A stretch of DNA of 64,000 nt. Origin: Stomoxys calcitrans. Lineage: Eukaryota > Arthropoda > Insecta > Diptera > Muscidae. The stretch covers positions 92,643,819 through 92,707,818 of the forward strand of contig NC_081555.1 of NCBI RefSeq assembly GCF_963082655.1, given 5' to 3'. This document shows positions 23,276 to 34,600 of the stretch, one piece after another; the first letter of the stretch is position 1; each line of letters starts with the position of its first letter. Below the pieces are notes generated by a model, which was not told the DNA's origin, did not search any database, and worked only from the letters and a program-made list of their open reading frames with translations. The position numbers and the translations under genes are program-made.

Positions 23276-24405
23276 ATATCATCAACTCTTCCTTATTATC
23301 AGCTTTAGCTGATTAATGCCCAATCCTTTAACTCGCCAATGGCTCATGACTCATGTTTCATTGTCTTCGATTATCATTTCATCAAACTTCCACAATGCCC
23401 TTGGCTATGCCTGCTTTTATGTTTGACTTTATGGATCCAAACCAATTTTCAGATAATTCTGTTGTGATTTTATCAAATTCAACTGTAAACTTTTGTTTTA
23501 TCTCAAACTAAACTTTTACGACCCCCTTCAGATTCATTTTAGGGTCTTACTCTTTTTTCCCCTTCAAACTGCACGTTGTTTGCTGAAGACAAATTAAGTG
23601 TAATAATAAGTTTTTCTCGGCTTCTTTTTCATTTGGTCTTTCTTATGGACGAAAGAAAACAAAAAAAGTATAGGAATCCATAAAGTAGAAAATTACAATT
23701 TCAAATAAATTTAACAGCTTTCCATCATCTGCTCTTGCAAAATATTCTGGCCATGGCTAACGAAATCATTGACTTTGTACTTGTTTATGTTGGAGTTTTT
23801 TTTTTTGCTCTTTGTTTTGATTTTGTTGAGGTCCTCCTTAGCGAATGACAGAATCGCTTTCTCAACGCTTTTTTTATAGTCCTTTATTTAATCTTTAACA
23901 ATTTGTTGAAGCCCTCTTGTCGTTGGCATGCGATTTAGGAAAACAAAGTGAAACAATTAGGACAAACTACTCGAAAATGTGAGGCGATGATGATGAGGAT
24001 GTTGGTGGGGTATTGGGCGCATTTGAAGTGTCCTTCCCTCGCCTAGCTGAGATGCTGAGAGACATTTGCGAATATCTAAACATGTCATGCAGAGAAAATA
24101 TCGTCCAAGAGGAATTTTTGCTGCAGCGTCGCCGCGAGCCATCATCATGGTTAAATGTAATGAAGGACATAAACATTTGATGCAAAGGATTTATACTTCA
24201 AGCATTGAAAAATGGGAATGTTAAAAATCATCGCAAGTTGAGGGCTTGCCCCCTAGGGCTGTTGCTGGTGGCAATGATAAAAAGCAAATGATTAAGTATG
24301 CTAAACGATGCGTTAAATTTTAGTTCTACTTAAAATATCTAGAAAATAAAGAAATACAAAAAATTTTGTTGACTTATATTGTGAAGTGTTTTATAGCAAA
24401 TGAGA
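23276..24405. other. Unique stretch, probable host intron/intergenic DNA
   Basis: No repeat family or domain recognised. Several T-rich runs. Short open frames near 23957-24185 (minus) have no recognisable content. Nothing further supported. Confidence 0.45.
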
Positions 24406-27400
24406 ACTAGTAAAAAGGCGTAAGTTCGGCCGGGCCGAACTTTGCATGCCCACCACCTCGGGTATATATAAATGCGCCTTTTATGGGGCCAAGACTTTAA
24501 ATCGAGATATCGCTCTACATGGCAGCTATATTCAAATCTGGACCTATCTGGGCCAAATTGAAAAAGAATGTTAAAGGGCCAAATACAACTCACTGTCCCA
24601 AAATTTCAGCGATATCGGACAATAAATGCGCCTTTTATGGCCCCAAAACCTAAAACCGAGAGATCGGTCTATATGGTAGCTATATCCAAATCTGGACCGA
24701 TCTGAGCCAAATTGACGAAGGATGTCGAAGGGCCACAACTCACTGTCACAAATTTCGGCAACATCGGACAATAAATGTGGCTTTTATGGGCCTAAGACCC
24801 TAAATCGGAGGATCGGTCTATATGGCAGCTCTATCCACATCTGAACCGATCTGAGCCAAATTGAAAAAGGATGTCAAGGGTCTAACAGAACTCACTGTCA
24901 CAAATTTCAGCAAAATCGGGTAATAAATGTGGCTTTTATGGGCCTAAGACCCTAAATCGGAGGATCGGTCTATATGGAAGCTATATCCAAATCTGGACCG
25001 ATCTAGGCCAAATTGAAAATGAATGTCGAAGAGCCCAACACAACTCACTGTATCAAATTTCAGCGATATCGGAAAATTAATGCGCCTATATGGGGGGTAT
25101 ATCCAAATCTGAACCGATCTGGGCCAAATTGATGAATGATGTTGGTCAAAAAATTTTTTCCCTTTGGGGGTGCTTTGGGAAAGGAGTGTTGCCCTAAGTA
25201 CATGGTCCTACATTTGGATATCAAATTCGTATTATACTCCCAAATACCTTTATTTGAGCCCCATATTGCGATGGTCACTAAAAAATTGCTGTTTGTGGGG
25301 TATTTTGGGAAAGGAGTAGACCCCCAGAAAATTGTTCCCGAAAATGGGTATCAATTCTTGCTCTACCCCCCCAATACCTTTCATTTAAGCTCCACATTGA
25401 CATGGTCGGTAAATATGCCCGATTTAGCGGTGTTTTGTGGATTGGAGTGGTCTCCCCAAACACTAAGCGCTGAAAATATATCAGCAACGTGCTCTATTCT
25501 CATATATCATTTATTTGAACCCCATTGCTCTCAAAATTGGATATCAAATTCCTTTTCTAATCTCATTTAAATTCCTTATCGCAAAAGTCAACAAATATGT
25601 CCGGTTTGGGGTATTATCCACAAAAACTATGAATATTTAGTTCCACTCTCTTTAAGACACAAATTGTCTTGGTGAGCAAATATTTCCTATTTGGGGGTTG
25701 TTATGGTGGTGGGACGTCCGCTAGACAGTTGGCCCCTAATGTTGATATCAGATACGTGGTCTACTCCCACATACCTTTAACTTGAGCCCCATATTTCCAT
25801 TGTCGGCAAACATGACCGGCTTGGGGGGTGTTTTGGGGGATGGGCGGCCACTCAGTGAGTTGGCCTTGAAAATATATATCGGATTCGTATTCCACTTTAA
25901 AAATCCTCTTATTTGAGCCTTATATTGCAATAGTCAGCAAATATTCCCTACTTGGGTGGTGTTGTGTGGGTGGGGTGCCCCATAGACACTTTTCCCGAAT
26001 AGTGATATCAAAGTCATGTTTTACTCCCAAAGACCTTTTATTTGAGGCCCATATTGCTATGGTCGTAAATTTGTCCCCTTTGGGGGATTTTTTGGTGAGA
26101 GGCGGCCCCCCAAACACATGGGATCCATAGTTGGATATCAGATTCGTATTCTGCATTCAAATACCTTTCATTTAAGTTCCATATTCCCATGGTCGGTAAA
26201 TATGTCCGATTTAGGTGTGTTTTGGGGCTTAGGGTGGACCTCCAGAAATATGGTTCCACATTTTGATATCAGATTCATATTCTACTCGCAAATACCTTTC
26301 ATTTGAGTCCCATATTGCCATGGTCGGTAAATGTGTCCGATTTAGGGGTGTTTTGGGGCTTGGGGTGGTCCCCCTAGCAGTTGGTCCGACAATTGGATAT
26401 CAGATACGTTTTCTTATTCTAAATACCATTCATTTGAGTCCCATATTGTCGTGATTAGTCTAAATATATGTTTGGTAGGTTTTAGGGTGGGGCAGCTCCC
26501 CTAGGTACCCCTTCCGAAATTTGGATACGAAATTTTTATTTTTAGGGTACTATATAAGAGCACACAAAATTTCGCATAAATCGCACCACCCATCTCCGAG
26601 ATCTGGCGTTTCTGAAAATTAGGGTAAGGGGGAGGGTCCGGCCCTCCAAACACTTGGTCTCATATTTGTATATCAGATTCTAATTCTACATTCAAATACC
26701 TTTTATTTAAGCCCCATATTCCATTGGTCAGTAAATTAGTCCAGTTTGGGGGGTGTTTTGGTGCTTGGGGTGGACCCCCAGAAACGTGGTTCCACATTTG
26801 GATATCAGATTCGTATTCTACTCGCAAATACCTTTCCGGCCCTCCAAACACTTGGTCTCATATTTGTATATCAGATTCTAATTCTACATTCAAATACCTT
26901 TTATTTAAGCCCCATATTCCAATGGTCAGTAAATAAGTCCAGTTTGGGGGGTGTTTTGGTGCTTGGGGTGGACCCCCAGAAACGTGGTTCCACATTTGGA
27001 TATCAGATTCGTATTCTCCTCGCAAATACCTTTCATTTGAGTCCCATATTGCCATGGTCGGTAAATGTGTCCGATTTAGGGGTGTTTTGGGGCTTGGGGT
27101 GGTCCCCCTAGCAGTTGGTCCGACAATTGGATATCAGATACGTTTTCTTATTCTAAATACCATTCATTTGAGTCCCATATTGTCGTGATTAGTCTAAATA
27201 TATGTTTGGTAGGTTTTAGGGTGGGGCAGCTCCCCTAGGTACCCCTTCCGAAATTTGGATACGAAATTTTTATTTTTAGGGTACTATATGAGAGCACACA
27301 AAATTTCGCTAAAATCGCACCACCCATCTCCGAGATCTGGCGTTTCTGAAAATTAGGGTAAGGGGGAGGGTCCGCCCCCCCTTCGGATATCAAAAAATGT

Positions 27401-27615
27401 AGTACCCTATTTTCACCACGGGGTCATTATGCACCATTATGTGAAAATTTCAAGAAAATCGGTTCAGCCGTTTCTGAGTCTATAAGGAACAAACAAACAT
27501 ACAACAAACACAAATTGATTTTAATATATAAGATAGGGTCGGAAATGGATATTTCGATGTGTTGCATACGGAATGATAAAATGAATATACCCCCATCCTT
27601 CGGTGGTGGGTATAA
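24406..27615 (+). mobile_element. Composite type-1/type-2 tandem-repeat element with GC palindrome end
   Basis: The left end AGTAAAAAGGCGTAAG leads into palindrome AGTTCGGCCGGGCCGAACTT (20 bp, perfect) and CCCACCACCTCGGGTATAT. Four to five type-1 units follow (24470-25140), then type-2 units (25140-27530) including a complete type-2 tail. The type-1 right end follows (GGTCGGAAATGGATATTTCG ... CCTTCGGTGGTGGGTATAAAAA). CCCACCACC and GGTGGTGGG form subterminal inverted repeats. The layout reads as a type-2 element captured in, or recombined with, a type-1 element. It contains recent direct duplications (offsets 198 and 734 bp). Open frames here are repeat-driven and not genes. Confidence 0.72.
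26262..27377. repeat. Recent segmental duplications in the type-2 array
   Basis: The segment at about 26639-26836 is repeated at 26837-27034 (offset 198 bp; starts GCCCTCCAAACACTTGGTCT). The segment at 26262-26640 recurs at about 26996-27374 (offset 734 bp) with very few differences. The near identity contrasts with 10-20% divergence among other units. Confidence 0.88.
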
Positions 27616-28785
27616 AAATACGTATTTTTTAAGCTCAAGATGCTAAATTTGGTCATTTCTCTATATATGGCAGTTATATCAATCACTCATTATCGTGAAT
27701 ATATGAAAATTCGTCAAAATCGGACAAGGGAATATGAACGGAGATATGATATGAACCCAAATGGCCTTTAAACTCCTACTTTTGTTATGTTCGCTACTTG
27801 AATCAAATGAAGACCAAGAATATCCCATAGGTGCTTAAACGTTTTAAAATTTGAAATCGTGCAATATGCAATATGGACGAATTTTCATTTGCTCATCTTT
27901 CTTACTTTCAAATTATATTGAAATCACTTCACCAATACAAGATTAAATCGCTGATATTTAAAGCCTTTGTAAGTGTTTAAGATGAATATGGCTTCTAATA
28001 TTCTTTGCATAAATAAATTAAATATTTTTCAAGAGAAATAACTCCAAATGGCCGGATTACAGCATAATCCTCATTGAAAGTGCAAGAGCAATGATAAAAC
28101 TTAAGTTGACCTAAGGGACCTATTAAACTAAATATTTATTAAACGAAATTCAAACACCCAAAATGCTACCCAAACTAAACCACTACAGACCACCCCACCA
28201 CACCCCTCAAACAATCACAAACAGCCACCTACTTCATGTCATTAAGCTTTAGTGTGACTACTCACACTCTGTACTGGAGCACCACACTGGATAATTGGAA
28301 AGATTCAAGGAATAAAGTGCTTTCTCACATACTAATAAATTATTTAAATTGGAGAATTTGATTCAACTCAAGTTATGTTTATGCTTCAAAGGTCAAAGCG
28401 AATTATATATACGAATTGAATGAGAAAGCTCAAATATGCGAAGGGTGGAGGAATGAAAGCGAAAATGTTGTTGAGGTTATTGCCACAAAGGATAAAGGAA
28501 TAGCGGTGTACAGAAATCATATTGAATCCATTAGCAGTTTTGCAAAATTACTTTGATTTCCAAACATTTGATGGCCTGAATAACACCTAAAGGAAAAGAA
28601 GGAAGAAGAAGACAATAAAAATAAATTTGAAAACTTGGTTTTATACCGGCTAACTTTTCTATAAAAATACAAAATCATTGGCATCTTATATAGAAAGAAC
28701 ATTTTTGATGAAATTTTCTCTAGAAAAAATTTTTTGCTAATTTTTTAAGGAACAATTTTTTCTGCCAAATGTCTATTGTTGCTTA
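27616..28785. other. Mostly unique AT-rich stretch
   Basis: The first ~200 bases hold one degraded repeat unit (CTATATATGGCAGTTATATC). The rest has no recognised repeat apart from a scrap of the AAATTTTCTCTAGAAAAAAT motif near 28712. No supported gene. Confidence 0.45.
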
Positions 28786-29119
28786 ACTTACTTTACTTTA
28801 TTTTAATATGACAGATCATTTGTTCCATTAGCCGAACGTAAAATAGCGTTCCAAGCGCCTCCATCTTCTGCGCTCATTCTAAAATCTCTGACACCACCAC
28901 TTGATCTTTTCCTCGGGCTTTTGCTGGAGCTTCTTCATCCTTTCTGATAACATGGCCTAGCCAACGCAGCTGTTGTATTTTGATATGTGTGACTAAGTTA
29001 TCGTCCATTAACGCAAACTGCTCCATATATTTAACGAAGAATATTTCTCTCAAATACTCCAAGCACTGCCTCATCTGCTTTCACGAGTACCCATGCTTCA
29101 GAATCATATAACAGCACGG

Positions 29120-29729
29120 AATGCTGCCCTCCGAACTGCGACGGGCTGTCTCCTCAGTTCTTATGTGGACCACCTCCATCAGGAGACAAAGATCCTATCA
29201 GTGCGAAGCAATACCTTTCGGGCTGTTATCGCAGAGACCATCCAAATCATCATCTTGTGGATAGATATCCACCGCCCAGAAGTCTTAAGGTAGATCTACA
29301 TGATCTAGAGCGTGAGGTTCAGCGCTACAAGAAAGAACCTCTAGATCAAGCGGCATATCAATCAGGTATAGACAACATTCAATCAGACACGGTAGCAGAT
29401 GCTGTAAATGGCTATCGGGTGAATGTAGTCCTTGGAGAACGATCGCCTCACATTGTACCTGAAAAAAATTGACCTCCCCCGCCAAACCAGAGTAGTTCTG
29501 GCTCAATTATGTTCCGGCAGATGCAGCCGCCTCAACTCCTACTGAGCAAGATTTGATGCCGACGTGCAAGATGTATGTCCCGATTGTAACCAGGGACCGC
29601 ACGATAAACTTCACCTGTGTAACTGTGCATCTGTGGACGCACCCCATCTTAGTCGCCTAGTTCCTAGGTCTTTACACTCAACAGAATCAAGCAGACGAAA
29701 GATAGAACACAATAAACTGCTACAACAAC
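29120..29729 (+). mobile_element. Jockey-like 3' fragment nested in RTE, with 10 bp target duplication
   Basis: Forward-strand 3' end of a Jockey-type ORF2: a region with SYVDHLHQETKIL and KVDLHDLEREVQ, then LPRQTRVVLAQLCSGRCSRL, then a Cys-rich CPDCNQGPHDKLHLCNC motif (a zinc-knuckle-like tail) and a CAACAACAA tail. AACAGCACGG lies on both sides (29110-29119 and 29730-29739), and the RTE sequence resumes exactly, as seen against RTE copy 1. It is a recent, heavily 5'-truncated insertion. Confidence 0.93.
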
Positions 29730-32460
29730 AACAGCACGGGTAGTCTCAGTGTTGTGTAATCATTGTCTGTCGAGAGGTGGCCATGTGTCTAAACTGCTTA
29801 CTTAGTCCAAAGTAGCATATGTTTGATAGTATTATTCTTTGCTTAATCTCAAAACTGGTTTCATACGTTTCGGTTACGGCGGTGCCGAAGTAGATAAAGT
29901 TACTGACTATCTCAAAGTTGTGGTTCCCAAATTTCTCCATTTTCTCTATCTGCTCGGTTGTGCAAGGCTTTTTGGGAGTTAAAACCATCCATTTCGTCTT
30001 ATCTCCATTTACTGTCAGACCCACTTCCACTGACTCTCTTTAGATTCTTTCAAAGGCTGCAGTTACTACTTCCGGTGACCGACCTATGATATCGATGACG
30101 TCGGCATAGGCGAGTAGCATGTGATCAGTGTGCCATATCTATTCACATCTGCCTCTCGTATAATCTTCTCCAGCAGGATATTAAAGAGATCACACGATAG
30201 GCTGTCTCCTTGTCTGAAACCTCGTTTGGTATTAAATGGTTCGGAGAGATTCTTTCCTATTCTTTCTGAGCAACGCGTATCAGCAAGCATCATCCTGCAG
30301 AGTCTAATTAATTTTGCAGGGATACCAAACTCAGACATCGCTTGAAATACCTTTGAACGTAAAGGAGTATCGAAAGCGGCTATGTAGCCAACAAAGAGAT
30401 GGTAGGTGTTGATTTGTCCCTCTTGGATGTTTTCCAGAATTTGGGGCAGTGTGAATATCTGGTCTAGGGTGGATTTATCAGGTCTAAAGCCGCATTGATA
30501 GGGCCCAATCATTTCATTGACTTTAGGTTTTAATCTTTCACACAATACGCTCGAGAGTATCTTGTATACGATGGGGAGGAAACTTATTGCTCTGTAGTTG
30601 GCATGTTCTATCTTGTCTCCATTCTAGTGTACAGGACATAGTATGCTGAAGTTCCAATCCTCGGGCATGCGTTCTTCTAGCCAGATTGCGCAGACAAGCA
30701 GATGCATACGCCATATCAGCGTATCGCCTCTGGTCATTAATAGTTCAGCAGGTAACCCGTCGGCTCCTGCTGCCTTGTTGTTCTTTAGTCGGGTCACTTC
30801 TACTTGGACCTCATTCTGACTAGGAGGTAAACATTCTACACCATCATCAGAGATTGGTTCTGCGGTATCCTCTTCGCCGCCAATGTCGGACACTAGCAGT
30901 TGGGTAAAATGTTCTTTTCATATCCTCACAATGCTATCTAAGTCAGTTACCAGGTTTCCTTCTTTGTCTCTGCAGGAGGATATGCCTGCTCCCAAGCCAC
31001 GGTTCGATGTATAAATCTTTGGTAGAATTTCCGGACTTCAATTGGACACCTGTACATCTCAATTCGCTCGCACTCACGTCTTTCCATTTCCTTTTTCTTT
31101 CTGCGGAATAGAGCGTCTCCTCTCTCCTTTTCTTCCGCTGCCTCTCCTTCATCTGACGCTTTGCTACTGTTAGCAGGGTTCTCTATATGCCGCATTCGTG
31201 GCTTAAGTAGCATCTCGACACTCTTGATCGTCCCATGAGTTTCTTGGAGACGGCTTCCGGTACCCAAGTACGAATTTCGCGGCATTTTCCATGGACTGGG
31301 CAATGGTTTGCCACTGCGCCATTATATCATCGGAAGGAGTGATTTCATCAAGCAGTTGGATCAGTCGAGTGGAGTATGCCGTTGCCATCTGTTGTGTCTG
31401 CAGCTTTTCAATTTCCAGCTTCCGTGCAGTGTCTGATCGAACTTTCCTCGCCAGGTTCAAACGGGTGCGAACCTTTGCTGCAACAAGGTAATGATCTGTA
31501 TCTATATTCGCTCCACGGATCGACCGTACATCTAACACGCTGGATGAATGCCTTCTATCTTTCACCAGGTGATCAATTTGGTTCCTCTTGTTTTGATCGG
31601 GTGACAGCCATGTGGCTTTGTGAATATTTTTATGTTGAAATTGGGTGCTGCTAACTACCATGTTTTTTGCCGCGGCGAAATATATCAGCCTCAACCCATT
31701 ACTGGACGTTATCTCGTGGAGGCTAAACTTTCCGACCGTTGCACCAAAAATGTTTTCCTTCCCTATCTTCGCATTAAAATCTCCCAGAACGATTTTAATA
31801 TCATGCGCGGGGCAGCGGTCATGTTCTCTCTCTAGGCGCTCGTGGAAAATATCCTTGGTCTGCTCGTCCTTGTCTTCCTTTGGGGCATGGGCACAAATAA
31901 GGCTGATGTTGAAGGATTTGGGTTTTATGCGGATTGTGGCTAGCCTCTCATCCACCGGAGTAAAGCTGGAGACAAGAAGTTTCAGTCTTCGACTAACCAC
32001 AAATCCACAGCCAAATTCATGTCATGGCAGCTATAGTCACAGTTTGATGTTGTTGTGACGCCATTCCCAGTCCATCGCACTTCCTGTAAGGCGGTAATAT
32101 CTGCCTTGTAGTTCTCTAATACATCCGCCAGCGCGTATACTGCACCTTCTCTATAGAGAGTGCGGACATTCCAGGTGCAGATCCGCAAATTATGCTACTT
32201 TTTTCGTTTGCGTGGGTCGTCAACGTTAGAGGGGTCCGTTCTTTCTATTCCCTTGTTTCTCATACTGATTCTCATAGTTCTCTGGGGGCGAGTACTGGCC
32301 CAGCGCCCCAACTACATGGGTTTTGTGGTATCGCACATGTATCCCTCGTTGTGGCGAGCTGCTTGCTCAAAGATCCGACGCTCGCCGCCAGCCGCTCCTA
32401 ATCTGGGAACAGACACTGAAGATGACCATTGGTTATTTGGAGGTGCCAATAACTCGGATA

Positions 32461-32742
32461 ACGGAGGCCACCGTAGCGCAGAGGTTAGCATGTCCTCCTA
32501 TGACGCTGAACGCCTGGGAGACCATCAGAAAAAATTTCAGCGGTGGGTTTCCCCTCCTAATGCTGGCAACATTTGTAAGGTGATATGCCATGTAAAACTT
32601 TTCTCCAAAGAGGTGTCGCACTGCGGCACGCCGTTCGGACTCGGCTGTAATAAGAAGGCCCCTTATCATTGAGCTTTCTCTTGAATCGGACTGCACTCAT
32701 TGATTGGTGAGAGTTTGCTCTTGTTCGTTAGTGGAATGTTGA
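32461..32742 (+). mobile_element. tRNA-derived SINE, copy 4, B box deleted
   Basis: The head GGAGGCCACCGTAGCGCAGA and body are clear, but the sequence runs GAACGCCTGG|GAGACCATCA. About 13 bases with the TTCGAATCC of the B box are missing, so the internal Pol III promoter is lost. The tail is cut just after GGAATGTT. GTGCCAAT and following bases on both sides (32443-32456 and 32743-32758, imperfect) look like a target duplication in the RTE 5' UTR. Confidence 0.88.
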
Positions 32743-32988
32743 GTGCCAATGATACTCGACATTAGCACTCAGCATTTAATAAAGAGCCAGTGCCACCTGA
32801 CTCCTCACTGAGCCCTCCTCTCAAAAATCGCTGACTGCCCACGGCCACATTTGCAGCTACTTCGCATAAGAACGAAGCTATCGGGCGCGTCTACAGGTGG
32901 CGGATAGTCTTATCCCGATAGCTGTCAGCTAAGCTTCCCGTGATAACAAACACACCAAACAAGTTGGAGCTCAAAATTCCAGCCTGAG

Positions 32989-33222
32989 TGGTTCTCATAG
33001 TTATCCAGTGGCGGCCAGGCTTCTACTGTGGTCTCCATAGCAGAAATATGGTTGGAATCGGTCCATAACCTGATATAGCTCCAATTGCATATCCATTCTT
33101 CTCCATTATCCTTTGTTTGCCTATAAAGAGCTATCTGGCAAAAAACTTGACATATGCGATCTACAGCGGAGGGTATATAAGTTTCGACCCAGCCGAACTT
33201 AGCACGATTTTACTTGTGTTGC
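32989..33222 (-). repeat. Type-3 element left-end fragment (reverse)
   Basis: Contains AACCTGATATAGCTCC and the reverse of the type-3 left end (GGAGGGTATATAAGTTTCGA ... CCGAACTTAGCACGATTTTA). The GC palindrome is degraded. No gene. Confidence 0.65.
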
Positions 33223-34600
33223 CTATTTCCACATCAAACGTCACCCGAATAAATGTTTCTATGGGGAGGGTTATCATAACACTTCAGTATGGCAAATTGT
33301 AAAATTAGCATATCTAAATTTAAATTCTCTGTCTCTCCCTCTCGGCCCAAATTGCCTTCATAATCTTAGTCAAGAGTTTATCATTTAAAACGTAGAACTT
33401 TTTTCAAGTCAACATTTGTTCATAATGAAATGGAAAGTTTTTCCACGATATCAAGAGCAGAGGTCGTGACTGCAAAAGTTTTTCTTTTCAATTTTTCCTA
33501 AGCAGCTTCCTTTGTAAGCACCATCATTTCTTAACTATCCTTAACTATTGAATGTAGTATTACTTGAGCTGAGTTTGTTGGTCAAGGGAACACAAAACAA
33601 TATGACATCATCACGCCCCAAACCACCGCGCGAGCTGAGAGCTCTCTTTATGGTGGCTTCATATCTTGTACAGGACACTCGGTCATAACCAAAGGACTAC
33701 GACGACGACGACGACAAGAACAACAGGGAAAAGTTGTTTTTATAGGCTAATTGAAAAAGTCGATATCAAGTATGGCTGAAGAGTCATCGCTTCAATCATA
33801 AATACACAATCTGACCATTAACACCAACACAGCCATACAGTTATCCTGCTGTCCTCCTTCATGGCCACACACACATCCATAACTAGTGGACACCCATCAC
33901 ATTCCGTCATGGCCGAGTAAATGGGGCCAATCTTTGCAGTCCTTTCCGCACACACTATGGCGGAGGAGAAAAGTAGGTTGATGATAAAGAGGACAATCGC
34001 TTGTCGTAACAAGTGTTTTGAAAGCAAATTAATTGTTATGTCTCTACTTATGGCCCAAAATAAGGGCAGAAACGAAACAACCCCAAAATGCCTTGAACCT
34101 AAAAATGATGACCAATATACGGTTTAATGTTAATACAAAAGTAAACTACCATTCGTTAACGTTTGTTCAAATGTCTAATTTTCCTGCTGGCCTAGAAACT
34201 GAAAGTAAAAACTATGACAAAGATAGATGCGGATGTGATACTGTTTTTCCACATACACCTACATTCGAGATATGTCATTTGGCAGTATTACATCAATTAG
34301 GTATGGCAAACAATCTGCAAAAAGGTAGTTGGCTATCTATTTCACTAAGCCTATTATCACAAAGAAATTCAAAATAATGACACTCCTTAAATTTGTGTGC
34401 TTGCGATAGAGTGTGAAAATATTAGAACAAAATGCGTATAAACTGAAATAACCCTAAATACACATACAGGGTAGCTAAAACAAAGTAATACCAAGCTCAC
34501 ACTAGTGTATCTGTCTAACTAGAAATGCCAGCTACATGATATTAGTTTTCGTGATAGCTCATTGTTAACAATCCACCAAAACATTTGCTATACATTTGAA
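33223..34600. other. Unique stretch, possible host locus
   Basis: No TE similarity. Includes a short CGA trinucleotide run (about 33700-33716) and a candidate host reading frame at 33818-34027. It is the least repetitive island of the window apart from 43.8-45.0 kb. Confidence 0.45.
33818..34027 (-). CDS. Candidate host exon: small hydrophobic-leader, Cys-containing peptide (unconfirmed)
   Basis: On the reverse strand the frame reads from a TTG at 34027 (no ATG) and stays open upstream to about 34123. It contains a strongly hydrophobic run AIVLFIINLLFSSAIVCA that looks like a signal peptide core, then ERTAKIGPIYSAMTECDGCP and further Cys residues to a stop at 33818. Six Cys follow or end the leader. 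The codons of the hydrophobic run end mostly in C, unlike the AT-rich surroundings, which favours real coding. A real start would have to lie in an upstream exon, or the call is wrong. I recognise no family. A chance open frame is a fair alternative. Confidence 0.22.
   Translation of the reverse strand: MLSKHLLRQAIVLFIINLLFSSAIVCAERTAKIGPIYSAMTECDGCPLVMDVCVAMKEDSRITVWLCWC

Larger units (their letters stand above)
28786..32988 (-). mobile_element. RTE-like non-LTR retrotransposon, copy 2, near full length but broken
   Basis: Reverse strand, 5' to 3': a 5' UTR (about 32988-32190, interrupted by a SINE), an AP-endonuclease starting RICTWNVRTLYREGAVYALA (32185) with LQEVRW, then VLGDFNAKIG and TDHYLVAAKVRTRLN (to about 31440). 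A linker (31300-30620), an RT (30545-30030) and a C-terminal region with IQQLRWLGHVIRKDEEAPAK (about 28930) follow. The end is an AAAGTAAAGTAAG tail. Motif A reads FVGYIAAFD (catalytic Asp to Gly) and the active box reads YADV (second Asp lost), so it is catalytically dead even ignoring frameshifts. The RT/C-terminal part is split by a Jockey insertion at 29120-29729. Without insertions it would be about 3.3 kb, a usual RTE length. Confidence 0.9.
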
